A stretch of 64,000 nt of DNA from Streptomyces sioyaensis (GTDB lineage: Bacteria; Actinomycetota; Actinomycetes; Streptomycetales; Streptomycetaceae): contig NZ_SDIF01000024.1 of assembly GCF_004122735.1 (NCBI RefSeq), forward strand, positions 1 through 64,000, written 5' to 3'. A model generated the notes under the pieces. It had not been told where the DNA came from. It saw nothing but the letters and a program-made list of their open reading frames with translations, and did no database searches. Positions 42,417 to 51,016 of this stretch are shown here, one piece after another (the stretch's first letter is position 1; each line of letters opens with the position of its first letter). Both the position numbers and the translations under genes were made by a program.

Positions 42417-44504
42417 CTACGAGCCGGGGCCGAAGGGCTGGGTGCGGGCGATGAGCAGCGCCACATCATCGGGATCGTCGGGACGCCGGAGCTCGGCCAG
42501 GAGCCGGTCGCAGGTCTCCTCCAGGGAGCGGTCGGGCGCGTCCAGCAGGCGGCGAAGGGTTTCGAGCCGCTCGTCGATGGGATGGTGGCGGGTTTCGACC
42601 AGTCCGTCGGTGTACAGGACCAGTTGGTCGCCGGGGTCGAGGCCGACGGTGACGGTTTCGAAGGGGACGCCGCCGACGCCGAGCGGGGTGCCGGTGGGCA
42701 GGTCGAGGAGTTCGGGGTGCTTGCCGCGGCGTACCAGGACGGGGGGCAGATGACCGGCGGTGGCGAGGTGGCAGGTGGCGTCGTGGGGATCGTAGGTCGC
42801 ATAGACGCAGGTGGCGATGTAGTGCTCCAGCCCTGAGGTGATCTTGTCGAGGTGCTGGAGGACCTGGGCCGGATCGAGGTCGAGGTCGGCGAAGGCACTG
42901 GTGGCGGTGCGCAGCCGGCCCATGGTCGCGGCGGCGTCGATACCGCTGCCCATCACGTCGCCCACGACGAGTGCCGTCTTGTCGTCGTCGAGCGGGAGGA
43001 CGTCGTACCAGTCGCCGCCGATCTCGTAGGTGGCCTGCGCGGGCCGGTACCGGGAGGCGATCTGCAGACCGGGGAGGTGCGGCGGGTGGTCGGGGAGCAG
43101 GCTGCGCTGCAGCGTCTCGGCGGCGGTGCGCACGCTCTGGTGCGAGCGGGCGTTGTCGATGCACACGGCCGCGCGGGAGGCCAGCTCGACGGCGAGGGCG
43201 AGGTCGTCCTCGTCGAACGGCTGAGGGTTGCGGGCCCGGGTGAGCCCCAGGCAGCCGAGGATGTGGCCACGGGCGATGAGCGGGGCCAGCAGGTAGGAGT
43301 GCACTCCGGCGCGGGCCAGCAACGTGGCCGCATGGTCGCTGCGGGCGATGCGCGCCAGGTCGTCGCCGTCCGCGTGGGAGACCAGGATGGGGCGCCCGGT
43401 ACGCACGCACTGCGTGGCCAGGCGGTCGGCCTCGTAGGCGGCGGTCTGACCGGGAGGGTCGGCCGCCTGGACCGCCACGGTGGGGTAGGCGGCCTTCACG
43501 GCGAGCGCGCGGAAGACCGCGGGGCCCTCACCGCGGGGCCGGCGGTGCTCGTCCAGGACCGAGTCGAGCACATCGACCGTGACCAGGTCGGCGAGTTCGG
43601 GCACCGCGACCTCGGCCAGCTCCCGGGCGGTCTGCTCGACCTCCAGGGTGGTGCCGATGCGCGCCGAGCCGTCCGCGACCAGGGCCAGGCGCCGCCGGGC
43701 TTCGGTGGCCTCGATGGCCGCCTGATAACGGTCGGTGACGTCCACCACCAGGTCGGCCACTCCGAGCACGCGCCCCTGGGGGTCCTCCAGCCGGTACAGC
43801 GAGATCGACCAGGCGTGCTTGTGCTCCGGGTCGGAGGGCGTCCGGCCGACGACCGTGGCCTGGTCGACCATGGGGGCCCCGGTCTCCAGGACCTGCCGCA
43901 TCGCGGCCTCGGGCACCTCGAACTTCGCGGCGGTCATGATCTCGCGGTAGTGCCGGCCGAGATGGTCCTTCGCGGGGATGCCGTGCATCCGTTCCAGGGC
44001 GGGGTTGACGGCCACATAGCGCAGCTCGGTGTCGAGGATCGCCAGCCCGATGGGGGACTGCGAGATCAGCCGGGTGGACAGCGCGACATCGCGCTCCACC
44101 TCGCGCAGCGTCGGTGAGTCGGTGGCGAGCCCGAGCGCGTAGAACTCGCCGTGGTCGTCCGTCAGCCGCATGGTGCGCAGTTCCACCAGCCGTGCGGCAC
44201 CGTCCTTGTGCCGGACGGGAAAGGTGCCGCCCCAGCTCGTGCCGGTCTCCATGACGTCGGCGAACTTCTTGATCACCAGGCCCCAGTGCTCCTGGTGGAT
44301 GAGCAGCGGCGCCGCGTACTGCCCGAGGGCTTCCTCGGCGGAGTAGCCGTACAGCTCCTCGGCCTGCGGGCTCCAGAGCACGATCCGCCCCTCGTCGTCC
44401 ACCAGCACCGCGGCGACGGCGAGCAGGTCCAGCAGCCCGCTCGGCTGCGACGACCTTCCGTCCGGTTCACCGGCGTCAGCGGGACGCAGGTCGGCTGCGC
44501 TCAC
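42417..44504 (-). CDS. PAS-GAF-SpoIIE phosphatase
   Basis: This encodes 695 residues: two PAS domains (about 35-130, LLDLLAVAAVLVDDEGRIVLW; and 145-255, AILDTELRYVAVNPALERMHG), a GAF domain (about 275-430) and a C-terminal PP2C/SpoIIE phosphatase (about 460-690, GGDWYDVLPL, VVGDVMGSGIDAAATM, DDPDDVALLIART). There is no anti-sigma kinase domain, unlike the neighbouring phosphatase. The GTG at 44504 follows AAGGAG at eight bases; the longer frame upstream is non-coding in character. It likely controls an alternative sigma factor via an anti-anti-sigma substrate. Confidence 0.87.
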   Translation of the reverse strand: MSAADLRPADAGEPDGRSSQPSGLLDLLAVAAVLVDDEGRIVLWSPQAEELYGYSAEEALGQYAAPLLIHQEHWGLVIKKFADVMETGTSWGGTFPVRHKDGAARLVELRTMRLTDDHGEFYALGLATDSPTLREVERDVALSTRLISQSPIGLAILDTELRYVAVNPALERMHGIPAKDHLGRHYREIMTAAKFEVPEAAMRQVLETGAPMVDQATVVGRTPSDPEHKHAWSISLYRLEDPQGRVLGVADLVVDVTDRYQAAIEATEARRRLALVADGSARIGTTLEVEQTARELAEVAVPELADLVTVDVLDSVLDEHRRPRGEGPAVFRALAVKAAYPTVAVQAADPPGQTAAYEADRLATQCVRTGRPILVSHADGDDLARIARSDHAATLLARAGVHSYLLAPLIARGHILGCLGLTRARNPQPFDEDDLALAVELASRAAVCIDNARSHQSVRTAAETLQRSLLPDHPPHLPGLQIASRYRPAQATYEIGGDWYDVLPLDDDKTALVVGDVMGSGIDAAATMGRLRTATSAFADLDLDPAQVLQHLDKITSGLEHYIATCVYATYDPHDATCHLATAGHLPPVLVRRGKHPELLDLPTGTPLGVGGVPFETVTVGLDPGDQLVLYTDGLVETRHHPIDERLETLRRLLDAPDRSLEETCDRLLAELRRPDDPDDVALLIARTQPFGPGS

Positions 44505-45055
44505 CCCGGCACTCCTTCCGTCTGCCGGACCGGGACCCTTCCCCTCGCTCCGTTCCGTGGCCTGCCCACGTATCCGTCCGGTGGCCTGCCCTGCCCGGCG
44601 ACTGCTCCGGCTTCCATGGTCCTCCTGGAGCGCCCGACCGCACCTCCGTCCGGGCGTGCACCGGCCGGCGCCGCGGCCGGGTGCGCCCGCGCGGCGTGCG
44701 CTCGGAATGGACGCGACGCGCGGATTTCCCGGGACAACTGCCGTGTGAGTTCTGAAATGTGCCCTGTTCCCTTGCCCGGAAATTCGAGTTTCCGACACGG
44801 GGCGGGGGCGCACGCAAAGCCCTCGGCGAGTCCGCCGCCCGTAAGGCAAATGAACGGCAAATTGTTAATTAAGCAACCTTTGGGGCCGCGGAAACTCCGA
44901 CAAAAGAAACCCATGGTCAGACCGCAACTCGCGGTGCCTAACCTCCCTATGGGCCTCGGCTCACGGGGCACACGAGTACGTCGCGTCACCGGGTGTGTGC
45001 GGATACCGCCGCACCCGATGCCTTTTCATGCAACGCCCAACGGGGAGGGTCCTTC
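44505..45055. other. 551-nt divergent promoter region
   Basis: No gene is seen. An unusually AT-rich patch at 44841-44885 contains two GGCAAAT boxes (44845-44851 and 44856-44862) and TTAATTAA, a plausible promoter or operator for one or both flanking genes. The last 20 bases contain the strong GGGGAGGG ribosome site of the gene at 45056. Confidence 0.5.
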
Positions 45056-46267
45056 ATGTCGGGATTTCAGGCGCCATCGCAGGATGAATTTCATGAGTAC
45101 GCCGGCCTGACGTCCAAGCAGGCCGGTCATCTCGCCGACATCCAGAGCTACAGCAGTCACCATTGCCGCAAGGACGACGATCTGGACGGCCTGCTGCTGC
45201 CCCTGCGCCTGCTCGTGCCGGCGACCGCGGACTACTTCTCCGGCAAGCTCGCCCAGTGCCACCGTGGCATGGGCGTCATCGAGGACAAGATCCACCGGAC
45301 CGGCAGCGACTACGCCACGGCCGATCACCAGGCCATGACGGACCTGCACTCCATATACCCGGGAGCGATCTCCCACTTCCCGAACATCGGCAGCCTTCCG
45401 GGCGCCTCCCGGGCCGCCAACTTCACCGATGAGGCGGTCTCCCTCAAGGAGCCGGCCAACGCGGCGGAGGTCACCGGGAAGAACATCCACCACCAGCTCA
45501 TGATGCTGGGCCTGAAGAGTGAACTGAAGACCGCTGACAAGGTGTTCAAGTTCTTCACCGGCCAGAGCCTGATCGAACTCCTCCTCAAGCCGCTGACCGG
45601 TGACTACGGCCGGCTGATGGCGCTGCACGACGCGTACGACACCGTGGGCGAGGCCGTCTACACCGTCGCCGGAACCCTGCGCAAGGGCTCCTGGGCCCTC
45701 GGAAGCGAGTGGAAGGGGCAGACCGGTACGGCCTTCGACTCCTATCTGTTCCGCTGGACGATGGGCATCGGGGGCGTCGGGGACGCCGCCAAGACCGTGG
45801 CCACGGCGTACAAGGACGCCTACGACGTCGTCATCGTCCTCGTCCACCAGGCCCTGCGGAAGCTTGAGGACCTGATCCAGCAGGAGATCGAGCAACTGGC
45901 CAAGCAGGGCGCGGAGATGCTGGCCGGGGATGCCGCCATCGAGGCCGTCGGACTCGGCCCCGAGGACCCGCTGGCGGACGTCGGCGCCGGTCTGTACTCG
46001 GCCTACAAGCTCTACGAGATGTACAAGACCATCAGCAAGATCATCACCATCATCAATGTCATCGAGGGCATCTACAAGGCGATCGAAGCGGCGATCAAGG
46101 GAATCGAGTCCACGGTCAAGAAGGTCACCGAGGCGCTGAACTCCCCGATGCCGACCGTCGACAGCCTGATCGACGACGTGGAACGGCGGGGCTTCGAGTT
46201 CGAGAAGAGCGGTGGTTGGAGCGCCACCGCGGGCGCCGCCCGCATCGGCATGCTCCCCGCGGCCTGA
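45056..46267 (+). CDS. WXG-like large protein, type VII secretion substrate candidate
   Basis: This 403-residue helical protein has no signal peptide. Near residues 220-240 it carries SEWKGQTGTAFDSYLFRW, a W-x-G turn between long helices as in WXG100/ESX-type proteins. The C-terminal third is rich in Ile/Lys helices (KTISKIITIINVIEGIYK). The strong GGGGAGGG site and ATG at 45056 fix the start. Streptomyces export such large proteins through type VII secretion, often with small partners and immunity-like genes. The two genes downstream may fill those roles. No toxin domain is visible. Confidence 0.65.
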   Translation: MSGFQAPSQDEFHEYAGLTSKQAGHLADIQSYSSHHCRKDDDLDGLLLPLRLLVPATADYFSGKLAQCHRGMGVIEDKIHRTGSDYATADHQAMTDLHSIYPGAISHFPNIGSLPGASRAANFTDEAVSLKEPANAAEVTGKNIHHQLMMLGLKSELKTADKVFKFFTGQSLIELLLKPLTGDYGRLMALHDAYDTVGEAVYTVAGTLRKGSWALGSEWKGQTGTAFDSYLFRWTMGIGGVGDAAKTVATAYKDAYDVVIVLVHQALRKLEDLIQQEIEQLAKQGAEMLAGDAAIEAVGLGPEDPLADVGAGLYSAYKLYEMYKTISKIITIINVIEGIYKAIEAAIKGIESTVKKVTEALNSPMPTVDSLIDDVERRGFEFEKSGGWSATAGAARIGMLPAA

Positions 46268-46335
46268 ACACCGGGCCGACCCACCGGGATCACCGCCCGC
46301 CACCCCTCTCACCCTCCCACTCCCAGGAGCGCACC

Positions 46336-46620
46336 ATGTCCGCGTACCACTCCCTCAACTCCCCGTATCCCGGGACGCCCGAGCCGCCCCGGGACCCCGC
46401 CGCCGAAGAGCGGATCGCGGCCACGGACCGGCTCGGTGACGAGCTGCTGGAGCGTAAGACCGCCCGCCAGGACGACGTCACCAGGGAAATCTACGAGCAG
46501 CTCCGGGCCGGTTCCCAGGTGGACGACATCAAGCACCTCATCGCCAGGCTGAGCCGGGCGGGCACCGAGGACGCCGCCAACCGGCCGGACGCCGGGCGGA
46601 ACAGGGGCGGCCGGCCGTGA
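46336..46620 (+). CDS. small protein downstream of WXG-like gene
   Basis: This 94-residue acidic and helical protein has the centre DELLERKTARQDDVTREIYEQLRAGS and Pro/Tyr-rich ends. The ATG at 46336 follows CAGGAGC. Its stop overlaps the next start by four bases (GTGA). It could be a helical-hairpin partner of the WXG-like protein, but it lacks a WxG turn. Confidence 0.6.
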   Translation: MSAYHSLNSPYPGTPEPPRDPAAEERIAATDRLGDELLERKTARQDDVTREIYEQLRAGSQVDDIKHLIARLSRAGTEDAANRPDAGRNRGGRP

Positions 46621-47216
46621 TCGAGTCACTCAACTCCTTCACCGTCAGCGTCGAGTACGCCCGCACCCACACCACCTTCCTGGTGCGGGCGGACGGGCAG
46701 CGGGAGCCGGTGGCCCGGGTGCACAGGGAGGTGCACTACGAGGGCCTGCGCCCCTACACCGTCACCGCGGGACCGGGCCTGACCGAGTGCGTCGGCCACA
46801 TCAACGAGTGGAAGGCATGGCTGCCCGACCGCACCCTCGTGGGAACCGTGGAGCACAGCCGCCGCACGAACAGCGCGGACCGCTGGACGTTCGCCCAGCA
46901 CGACCTCGGGGAACTGACCGGCGCACCGGTGGGCGCCGGCAGCCGGCTGCGTCATGCCTCCCCCTTGCGGATGGCCTTCGACGCCGTGCAGGTCAACAAC
47001 GTCCTCTCGCACCGCCTCCGGTTCCGCTCGGACGAGTCCGAGGGCTTCGAGCTCTCCCGGCCCGCCGGAGTCCGTTCCGCGTACGAGGTGACGGTGCACG
47101 ACCCCCGCGTCAGCCGTCTCCTGGTGCTCGCCTGCCTCGCGCAGTTCAACCGGTATGTCGCGTCCGACCCGCGCAAGAACCTGGTCGACCTGGTCTCCAA
47201 CCCCCTCAAGGAGTGA
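46617..47216 (+). CDS. LURP/Tubby-like hypothetical protein
   Basis: This 199-residue mostly beta protein has strands such as LNSFTVSVEYARTHTTFLV and VARVHREVHYE. The final helix (RLLVLACLAQFNRYVAS) resembles the buried helix of LURP1/Tubby-like barrels. The match is by pattern only. It is translated from a GTG overlapping the preceding stop. It is the third gene of the WXG-like operon; an immunity or accessory role is inferred from position. Confidence 0.5.
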   Translation: MIESLNSFTVSVEYARTHTTFLVRADGQREPVARVHREVHYEGLRPYTVTAGPGLTECVGHINEWKAWLPDRTLVGTVEHSRRTNSADRWTFAQHDLGELTGAPVGAGSRLRHASPLRMAFDAVQVNNVLSHRLRFRSDESEGFELSRPAGVRSAYEVTVHDPRVSRLLVLACLAQFNRYVASDPRKNLVDLVSNPLKE

Positions 47217-47338
47217 GCGCGGCCCGGCTGCCCTGCCGGTCCGTGAGGCAGCCGGTCATCGGTGCCACAATCGCCGAGGCCGCCCCGCGGGGTGCGCCCG
47301 GTGGTGTGGTCCAGCCGGTGAGGGAGAGGCTCTGAGCC

Positions 47339-48055
47339 ATGGCGACGTTCGTCCTCGTCCACGGAGCGATGCACGGGGGATGGGCCTGGCGCGAGGTACG
47401 GGCGCGACTCCAGCGAGCCGGGCATCTGGTGTTCACCCCGACCCTCACCGGGCAGGGCGAACGCCGTCAGTCGCTCACGCCCTCCGTCGGCGTCGAGACG
47501 CACCTCGCCGATCTCACCGAGCTGCTCTGGTTCGAGGATCTGCGCGAGGTGCACCTGGTGCTGCACAGCTACGCGGGAATCCTCGCCGGGCCGTTGGCGC
47601 AGCGGGCCGGCGACCGGCTGGCCGGCCTGGTCTTCCTCGGCGCCTTCCTCGCCGGTCCCGGGCAGTCGCTGCTGGACGTCGAACCCGCTGAGACCGCTGC
47701 CCGCTACCGCCGTACGGTGGCCGCCGGGGACGGGTGGCGGCTCCCGGCGAGCCCGGACTTCCTCGACCTGTGGGGTGTCACCGACCCCGACCTGCGCGCA
47801 TGGGTCGCACCGCGGCTGACCGACTTCCCGCTCCGCTGCCAGACGGACCGGGTCGACCACGACCCCTCCGCCCTCGACCGGATCCGCAAGGTCTACGTGC
47901 GGCACACCGCCCCGCCCCTGCCGAGCCTGACGGGCTTTTACGAACAGGCCCTGGCCGCCGGCTGGGAGACGTACGACCTGCCGTGCGGCCACGACATGAT
48001 GCTCGCCGCGCCGGAGGCAACAGCGGATCTGCTCTCGCGCATCGCCGGGGGCTGA
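47339..48055 (+). CDS. alpha/beta hydrolase
   Basis: This 238-residue hydrolase has the oxyanion-hole motif LVHGAMHGGWAW near residue 6, a nucleophile elbow LHSYAG (Ser near residue 78), and a C-terminal His in CGHDMM. It resembles plant-type esterases and hydroxynitrile-lyase-like small hydrolases (MES family: HGAMHGGWAW). It likely hydrolyses an ester. It stands alone, about 120 nt after the WXG-like operon, and is followed by a GC-rich hairpin. Confidence 0.9.
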   Translation: MATFVLVHGAMHGGWAWREVRARLQRAGHLVFTPTLTGQGERRQSLTPSVGVETHLADLTELLWFEDLREVHLVLHSYAGILAGPLAQRAGDRLAGLVFLGAFLAGPGQSLLDVEPAETAARYRRTVAAGDGWRLPASPDFLDLWGVTDPDLRAWVAPRLTDFPLRCQTDRVDHDPSALDRIRKVYVRHTAPPLPSLTGFYEQALAAGWETYDLPCGHDMMLAAPEATADLLSRIAGG

Positions 48056-48548
48056 CCGGCCGGGGCCTCGGCGTGCCCGGCCCCGCCGTGCCCGGGCCCC
48101 GGCCGCGCGGGACGTAGGGCCCGAGGAAGGTGCCGAAGGGCCCGACGGGGCGGGCACTTGGCCCCGCCCCGCAACCGGGACCGGTCGCCCCCCTGATCAG
48201 GCCGATCGGACGTGGTCCTGGGCGGCTGGGTGGGCTCTACTGAAAATGACGAGGAACACAGGAACACAGGGCGAGGAACACGGGGAATGCGGCACAACGG
48301 AGACTCCGTGCACCGCGCAGTCAGGGCCCGCGGGAAGCGGGCAGCCCTCCTCGCCACGTTTCAGGCCGTCGTTTCTCCAGGTGAGGGTGGCGCGCCGTCC
48401 GTGCCTTCGGTACGGGCGGCGCGCGGGTCCGTACACCCACGGGCCCGCCCACCCGCGGCACGTCCGAGGAGGGGAGAGAGACGACACGGCCGACCGAACC
48501 GGCGATGCCAGGAAAACCGTCCGGGCACGCCCAGTTGCGGAGGTGACC
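48056..48548. other. 493-nt spacer with hairpin and AGGAACAC repeats
   Basis: A hairpin with arms GGCCGGGGCC (48058-48067) and GGCCCCGGCC (48095-48104) follows the hydrolase. AGGAACAC occurs at 48252, 48260 and 48274 in a locally AT-rich patch. No gene is seen despite open frames on both strands. Confidence 0.5.
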
Positions 48549-49094
48549 ATGAACAGCCAGCCGAACGGACATGACACCCGGCCGAACGGAAGCGACATCC
48601 AGCCGAGTGGAAGCGACAATCAACCGAGCGGAAGTGACAGTCGGCCGGACGGACATGAGTGCATCGTCGTGGGGGTCGACGGCTCGGAGTCGTCCAAGGA
48701 TGCCCTGCACTGGGCGGTACGCCAGGCGGAGTTGGACCACTGCACCGTCCACGCGGTGCTGGCCTGGGAGTACCCGCCGCTGTACGGCTCGATCGGCTGG
48801 ATCGACGCACCGCAGCACCTTGCGGCCGACCTGAAGGTACGGGCGGATCAGACTCTGGACGGTGCCATCGGCGAGGTCGTCCGCGCGCATGACGCCCCGC
48901 GGGTCTCTGCCACCGTGGCGTACGGGACCCCCTCCGGTGTGCTCCACCATGCGGCGCGGGACGCTTCGTTGCTGGTCGTGGGCCGCCGCAGGCGCAGGAT
49001 CCTGGGCGCGCTCGGCGGATCCCTGAGCCGGCACGTCACCCGGCGCGCGCCGTGCCCGGTGGTCGTCGTCGGCGAACGGAGCCGGCGGGTGTAG
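48549..49094 (+). CDS. universal stress protein with heptad-repeat N-terminus
   Basis: This 181-residue protein has a disordered N-terminus with about five 7-residue repeats (P(N/S/D)G(S/H)(D/E)xx), encoded by a 21-nt DNA repeat. It is followed by a single Usp domain: [19 protein letters not shown] at its start and [18 protein letters not shown], the G-x2-G-x9-G(S/T) ATP-binding motif. The ATG at 48549 follows GGAGG. Usp proteins with this motif bind ATP and are induced by stress. The repeat tail is unusual. Confidence 0.88.
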   Translation: MNSQPNGHDTRPNGSDIQPSGSDNQPSGSDSRPDGHECIVVGVDGSESSKDALHWAVRQAELDHCTVHAVLAWEYPPLYGSIGWIDAPQHLAADLKVRADQTLDGAIGEVVRAHDAPRVSATVAYGTPSGVLHHAARDASLLVVGRRRRRILGALGGSLSRHVTRRAPCPVVVVGERSRRV

Positions 49095-49266
49095 GTGCCG
49101 CGAGTGGCCCACGCACTGCGAGCGGCAAGGAGTTGCCCACGCGTGCCGTGCGATCCGCCCCACGTGCGCCACTCCGCCCGTCACGCCGGCCGGCACGCCG
49201 TCCGCCACCACTGCCCACGGCTCGCGGCGAGTCGTACGCAGGGACAGCAGAGAGAGAATTGCCGAT

Positions 49267-50025
49267 ATGCCTTTCTCGTACCTCTCCGCCGCATTGTTCG
49301 ACGTCCACAATGGTCAGGGGCTGCGCCAGTTCACCGAGTTGGCGCTGGCCCTGCTGCTGTCCTCGTTGATCGGTCTGGAGCGTCAGGCGAGACAGCAGAG
49401 CGCCGGACTGCGCACCCATACGCTCGTCGGGGTGGGCAGCGCGCTGTTCATGGAGGTGTCGATCCATGGCTTCAGTTCGGTACTGGGCACCACGGGCGTG
49501 ACGCTCGACCCGTCCCGGGTCGCCGCACAGGTCGTCTCCGGCATCGGCTTCATCGGCGGCGGCCTGATCTTCGTCAGGAAGGACGCGGTCCGGGGGCTGA
49601 CGACAGCCGCCACCGTCTGGCTGACCTGCGCCATCGGCATGGCCTGTGGAGGTGGCCTGCCGCTGCTGGCGATCGGCGCGACGGCCGTGCACTTCCTGGT
49701 CATCCGAGGCTTCCCGAAGCTGTCGGACCGGGTCTCCTCGCCCCCGTCCCTGGCCCGCATCGAGCTACGCGTCAGCTACCGCTCACGCCACGGGGTGCTC
49801 GGACACTTGCTGGAGACCTGTACCGGCAGCGGCTTCCGGGTCACCAACGTCCGGACGGAGACGGGTACGGCCGAGGAAGGCGCACCGGCTGACGAAGGCG
49901 CCCCGGCCGAGGTGGTGCTCCGCATGGAGGGGACGGCGTCCCCTTACGCGCTGGTCGAGAAGCTGTCCGAACTGACGGGGGTGTACGGGGTCACGCTGGG
50001 ACGGCAGGGCGACAGCCCGGAATGA
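49267..50025 (+). CDS. MgtC/SapB family membrane protein
   Basis: This 252-residue protein has an N-terminal MgtC domain (about residues 20-145) with four to five membrane helices and signatures [20 protein letters not shown] and [13 protein letters not shown]-terminal ACT-like cytoplasmic domain follows ([18 protein letters not shown]). Family members help cells cope with low magnesium or control membrane ATPase activity. It is preceded by 172 nt of untranslated DNA, and the universal stress gene lies upstream. Confidence 0.88.
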   Translation: MPFSYLSAALFDVHNGQGLRQFTELALALLLSSLIGLERQARQQSAGLRTHTLVGVGSALFMEVSIHGFSSVLGTTGVTLDPSRVAAQVVSGIGFIGGGLIFVRKDAVRGLTTAATVWLTCAIGMACGGGLPLLAIGATAVHFLVIRGFPKLSDRVSSPPSLARIELRVSYRSRHGVLGHLLETCTGSGFRVTNVRTETGTAEEGAPADEGAPAEVVLRMEGTASPYALVEKLSELTGVYGVTLGRQGDSPE

Positions 50026-50048
50026 GCCCGTCCGTCGCCGGTTGCGGA

Positions 50049-50092
50049 CATGCGGGGATCATGCGTGGGTCATGCGGGGGTCATCCGGGGGC
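50049..50092. repeat. four 11-nt tandem repeats
   Basis: CATGCGGGGAT and three variants (starts 50049, 50060, 50071 and 50082) run head to tail between the MgtC and phosphoesterase genes. Confidence 0.85.
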
Positions 50093-50098
50093 GCTCCG

Positions 50099-50710
50099 TC
50101 AGTCGGCGTCCTCGGCGGCCACCTGCCGGAGGGTGCGCCCGCTGTGCACCGACCGGGCCCGCCAGGGGTCGGGGGTGCCGCCACGACCGGCCCGGTCGTC
50201 CTTCTCCTTCACCAGCAGCCAGGCCTCGCGTGCCCCGGAGTCCTTGCCGCCACGGAACCGGGTGAGGGCGTAGCCGCCGCGGAGCTTGCGGCCGTCCAGC
50301 CAGAAGGAGGCGTGGCCGTCCTCCAGCGACTGGCCGAACGAGAGCGTGCGGCCCTTCTTCTTCCGGGCCAGCGGCCGGTAGGTGCCCTCGTCCCAGACGA
50401 TCACGGTGCCCCCGCCGTATTCGCCCCGCGGGATGACGCCCTCGAACGCGCGGTACTCCAGCGGATGGTCCTCCGTCGGCATCGCGAGCCGTTTGTCCTG
50501 GGGGTCGGTGGAGGGGCCCTTGGGGACGGACCAGGATTTCAGCACGCCGTCGACCTCCAGCCGGAAGTCGAAGTGCAGCGTGCTCGCGTCATGGATCTGT
50601 ACGACGAAGCAGGGGGCCTCGCCGGCGTCCGCCTGCTCGCCCCGCGGCTCGCGGGTGCGGTCGAAGTGCCGTTTGCCGCGGTACGCCGTCAGTCCGTCGT
50701 TGCCGCCCAC
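50099..50710 (-). CDS. stand-alone LigD-type 3'-phosphoesterase domain
   Basis: This 203-residue protein is built on the phosphoesterase domain of bacterial NHEJ ligase D. VQIHDASTLHFDFRLEVDG contains the catalytic His/Asp residues, and LKSWSVPKGPS and PRGEYGGGTVIVWDEG are conserved strands. The domain removes 3' phosphates and ribonucleotides from DNA ends. No ligase or polymerase domain is fused and no ku gene is adjacent. It shares its upstream region with the divergent DUF2231-Rieske gene. Confidence 0.88.
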   Translation of the reverse strand: MGGNDGLTAYRGKRHFDRTREPRGEQADAGEAPCFVVQIHDASTLHFDFRLEVDGVLKSWSVPKGPSTDPQDKRLAMPTEDHPLEYRAFEGVIPRGEYGGGTVIVWDEGTYRPLARKKKGRTLSFGQSLEDGHASFWLDGRKLRGGYALTRFRGGKDSGAREAWLLVKEKDDRAGRGGTPDPWRARSVHSGRTLRQVAAEDAD

Positions 50711-51016
50711 GTGACCGCCTCCCCTTCCGTCCGAGGGCCACCTCTCTCACTGTGGCGCGCGACGGGCGGGGCCGCATGCGCGCACCCGGGCGGCGATCAT
50801 CCGGGCAGCCCCTTCGACGGGCGAGGGCGGCCCGTCTTGTGCATGCTTTTCTGGAGCCCTGGGGACACCGGCGCGCATGCGCCGAGGACGTCCCCCTTTT
50901 CGGGCTTCCGTGTGTTTCGCGTGTGCCGTGCTTTCTGTTCCGTGCTTTCTGCGTGTTCCGTGTTTTCCAGGTTTTCGTGCCCATGCAGGTTTTCGTGCCC
51001 ATGAAGGAGGCAGCAC
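50711..51016. other. 306-nt divergent spacer with two 18-nt repeats
   Basis: CAGGTTTTCGTGCCCATG is repeated perfectly at 50968-50985 and 50986-51003, directly before the AAGGAGG site of the gene at 51017. The preceding 70 bases are unusually T-rich (GTGCTTTCTGTTCCGTGC). Confidence 0.8.

Noticed and set aside
44505-44849. Long N-terminal extension of the PAS-GAF-SpoIIE protein
   Set aside because: It is Arg/Gly/Pro-rich without codon bias and the GTG at 44504 has AAGGAG.
48197-48619. Minus-strand frame in the hydrolase/stress-protein spacer
   Set aside because: It has no ribosome site, runs into repeats and reads antisense into a real gene.
49095-49266. Magnesium-responsive leader before the MgtC gene
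   Set aside because: The leader is long enough, but I could not find a conserved riboswitch core or a peptide; evidence is only the gene's family.
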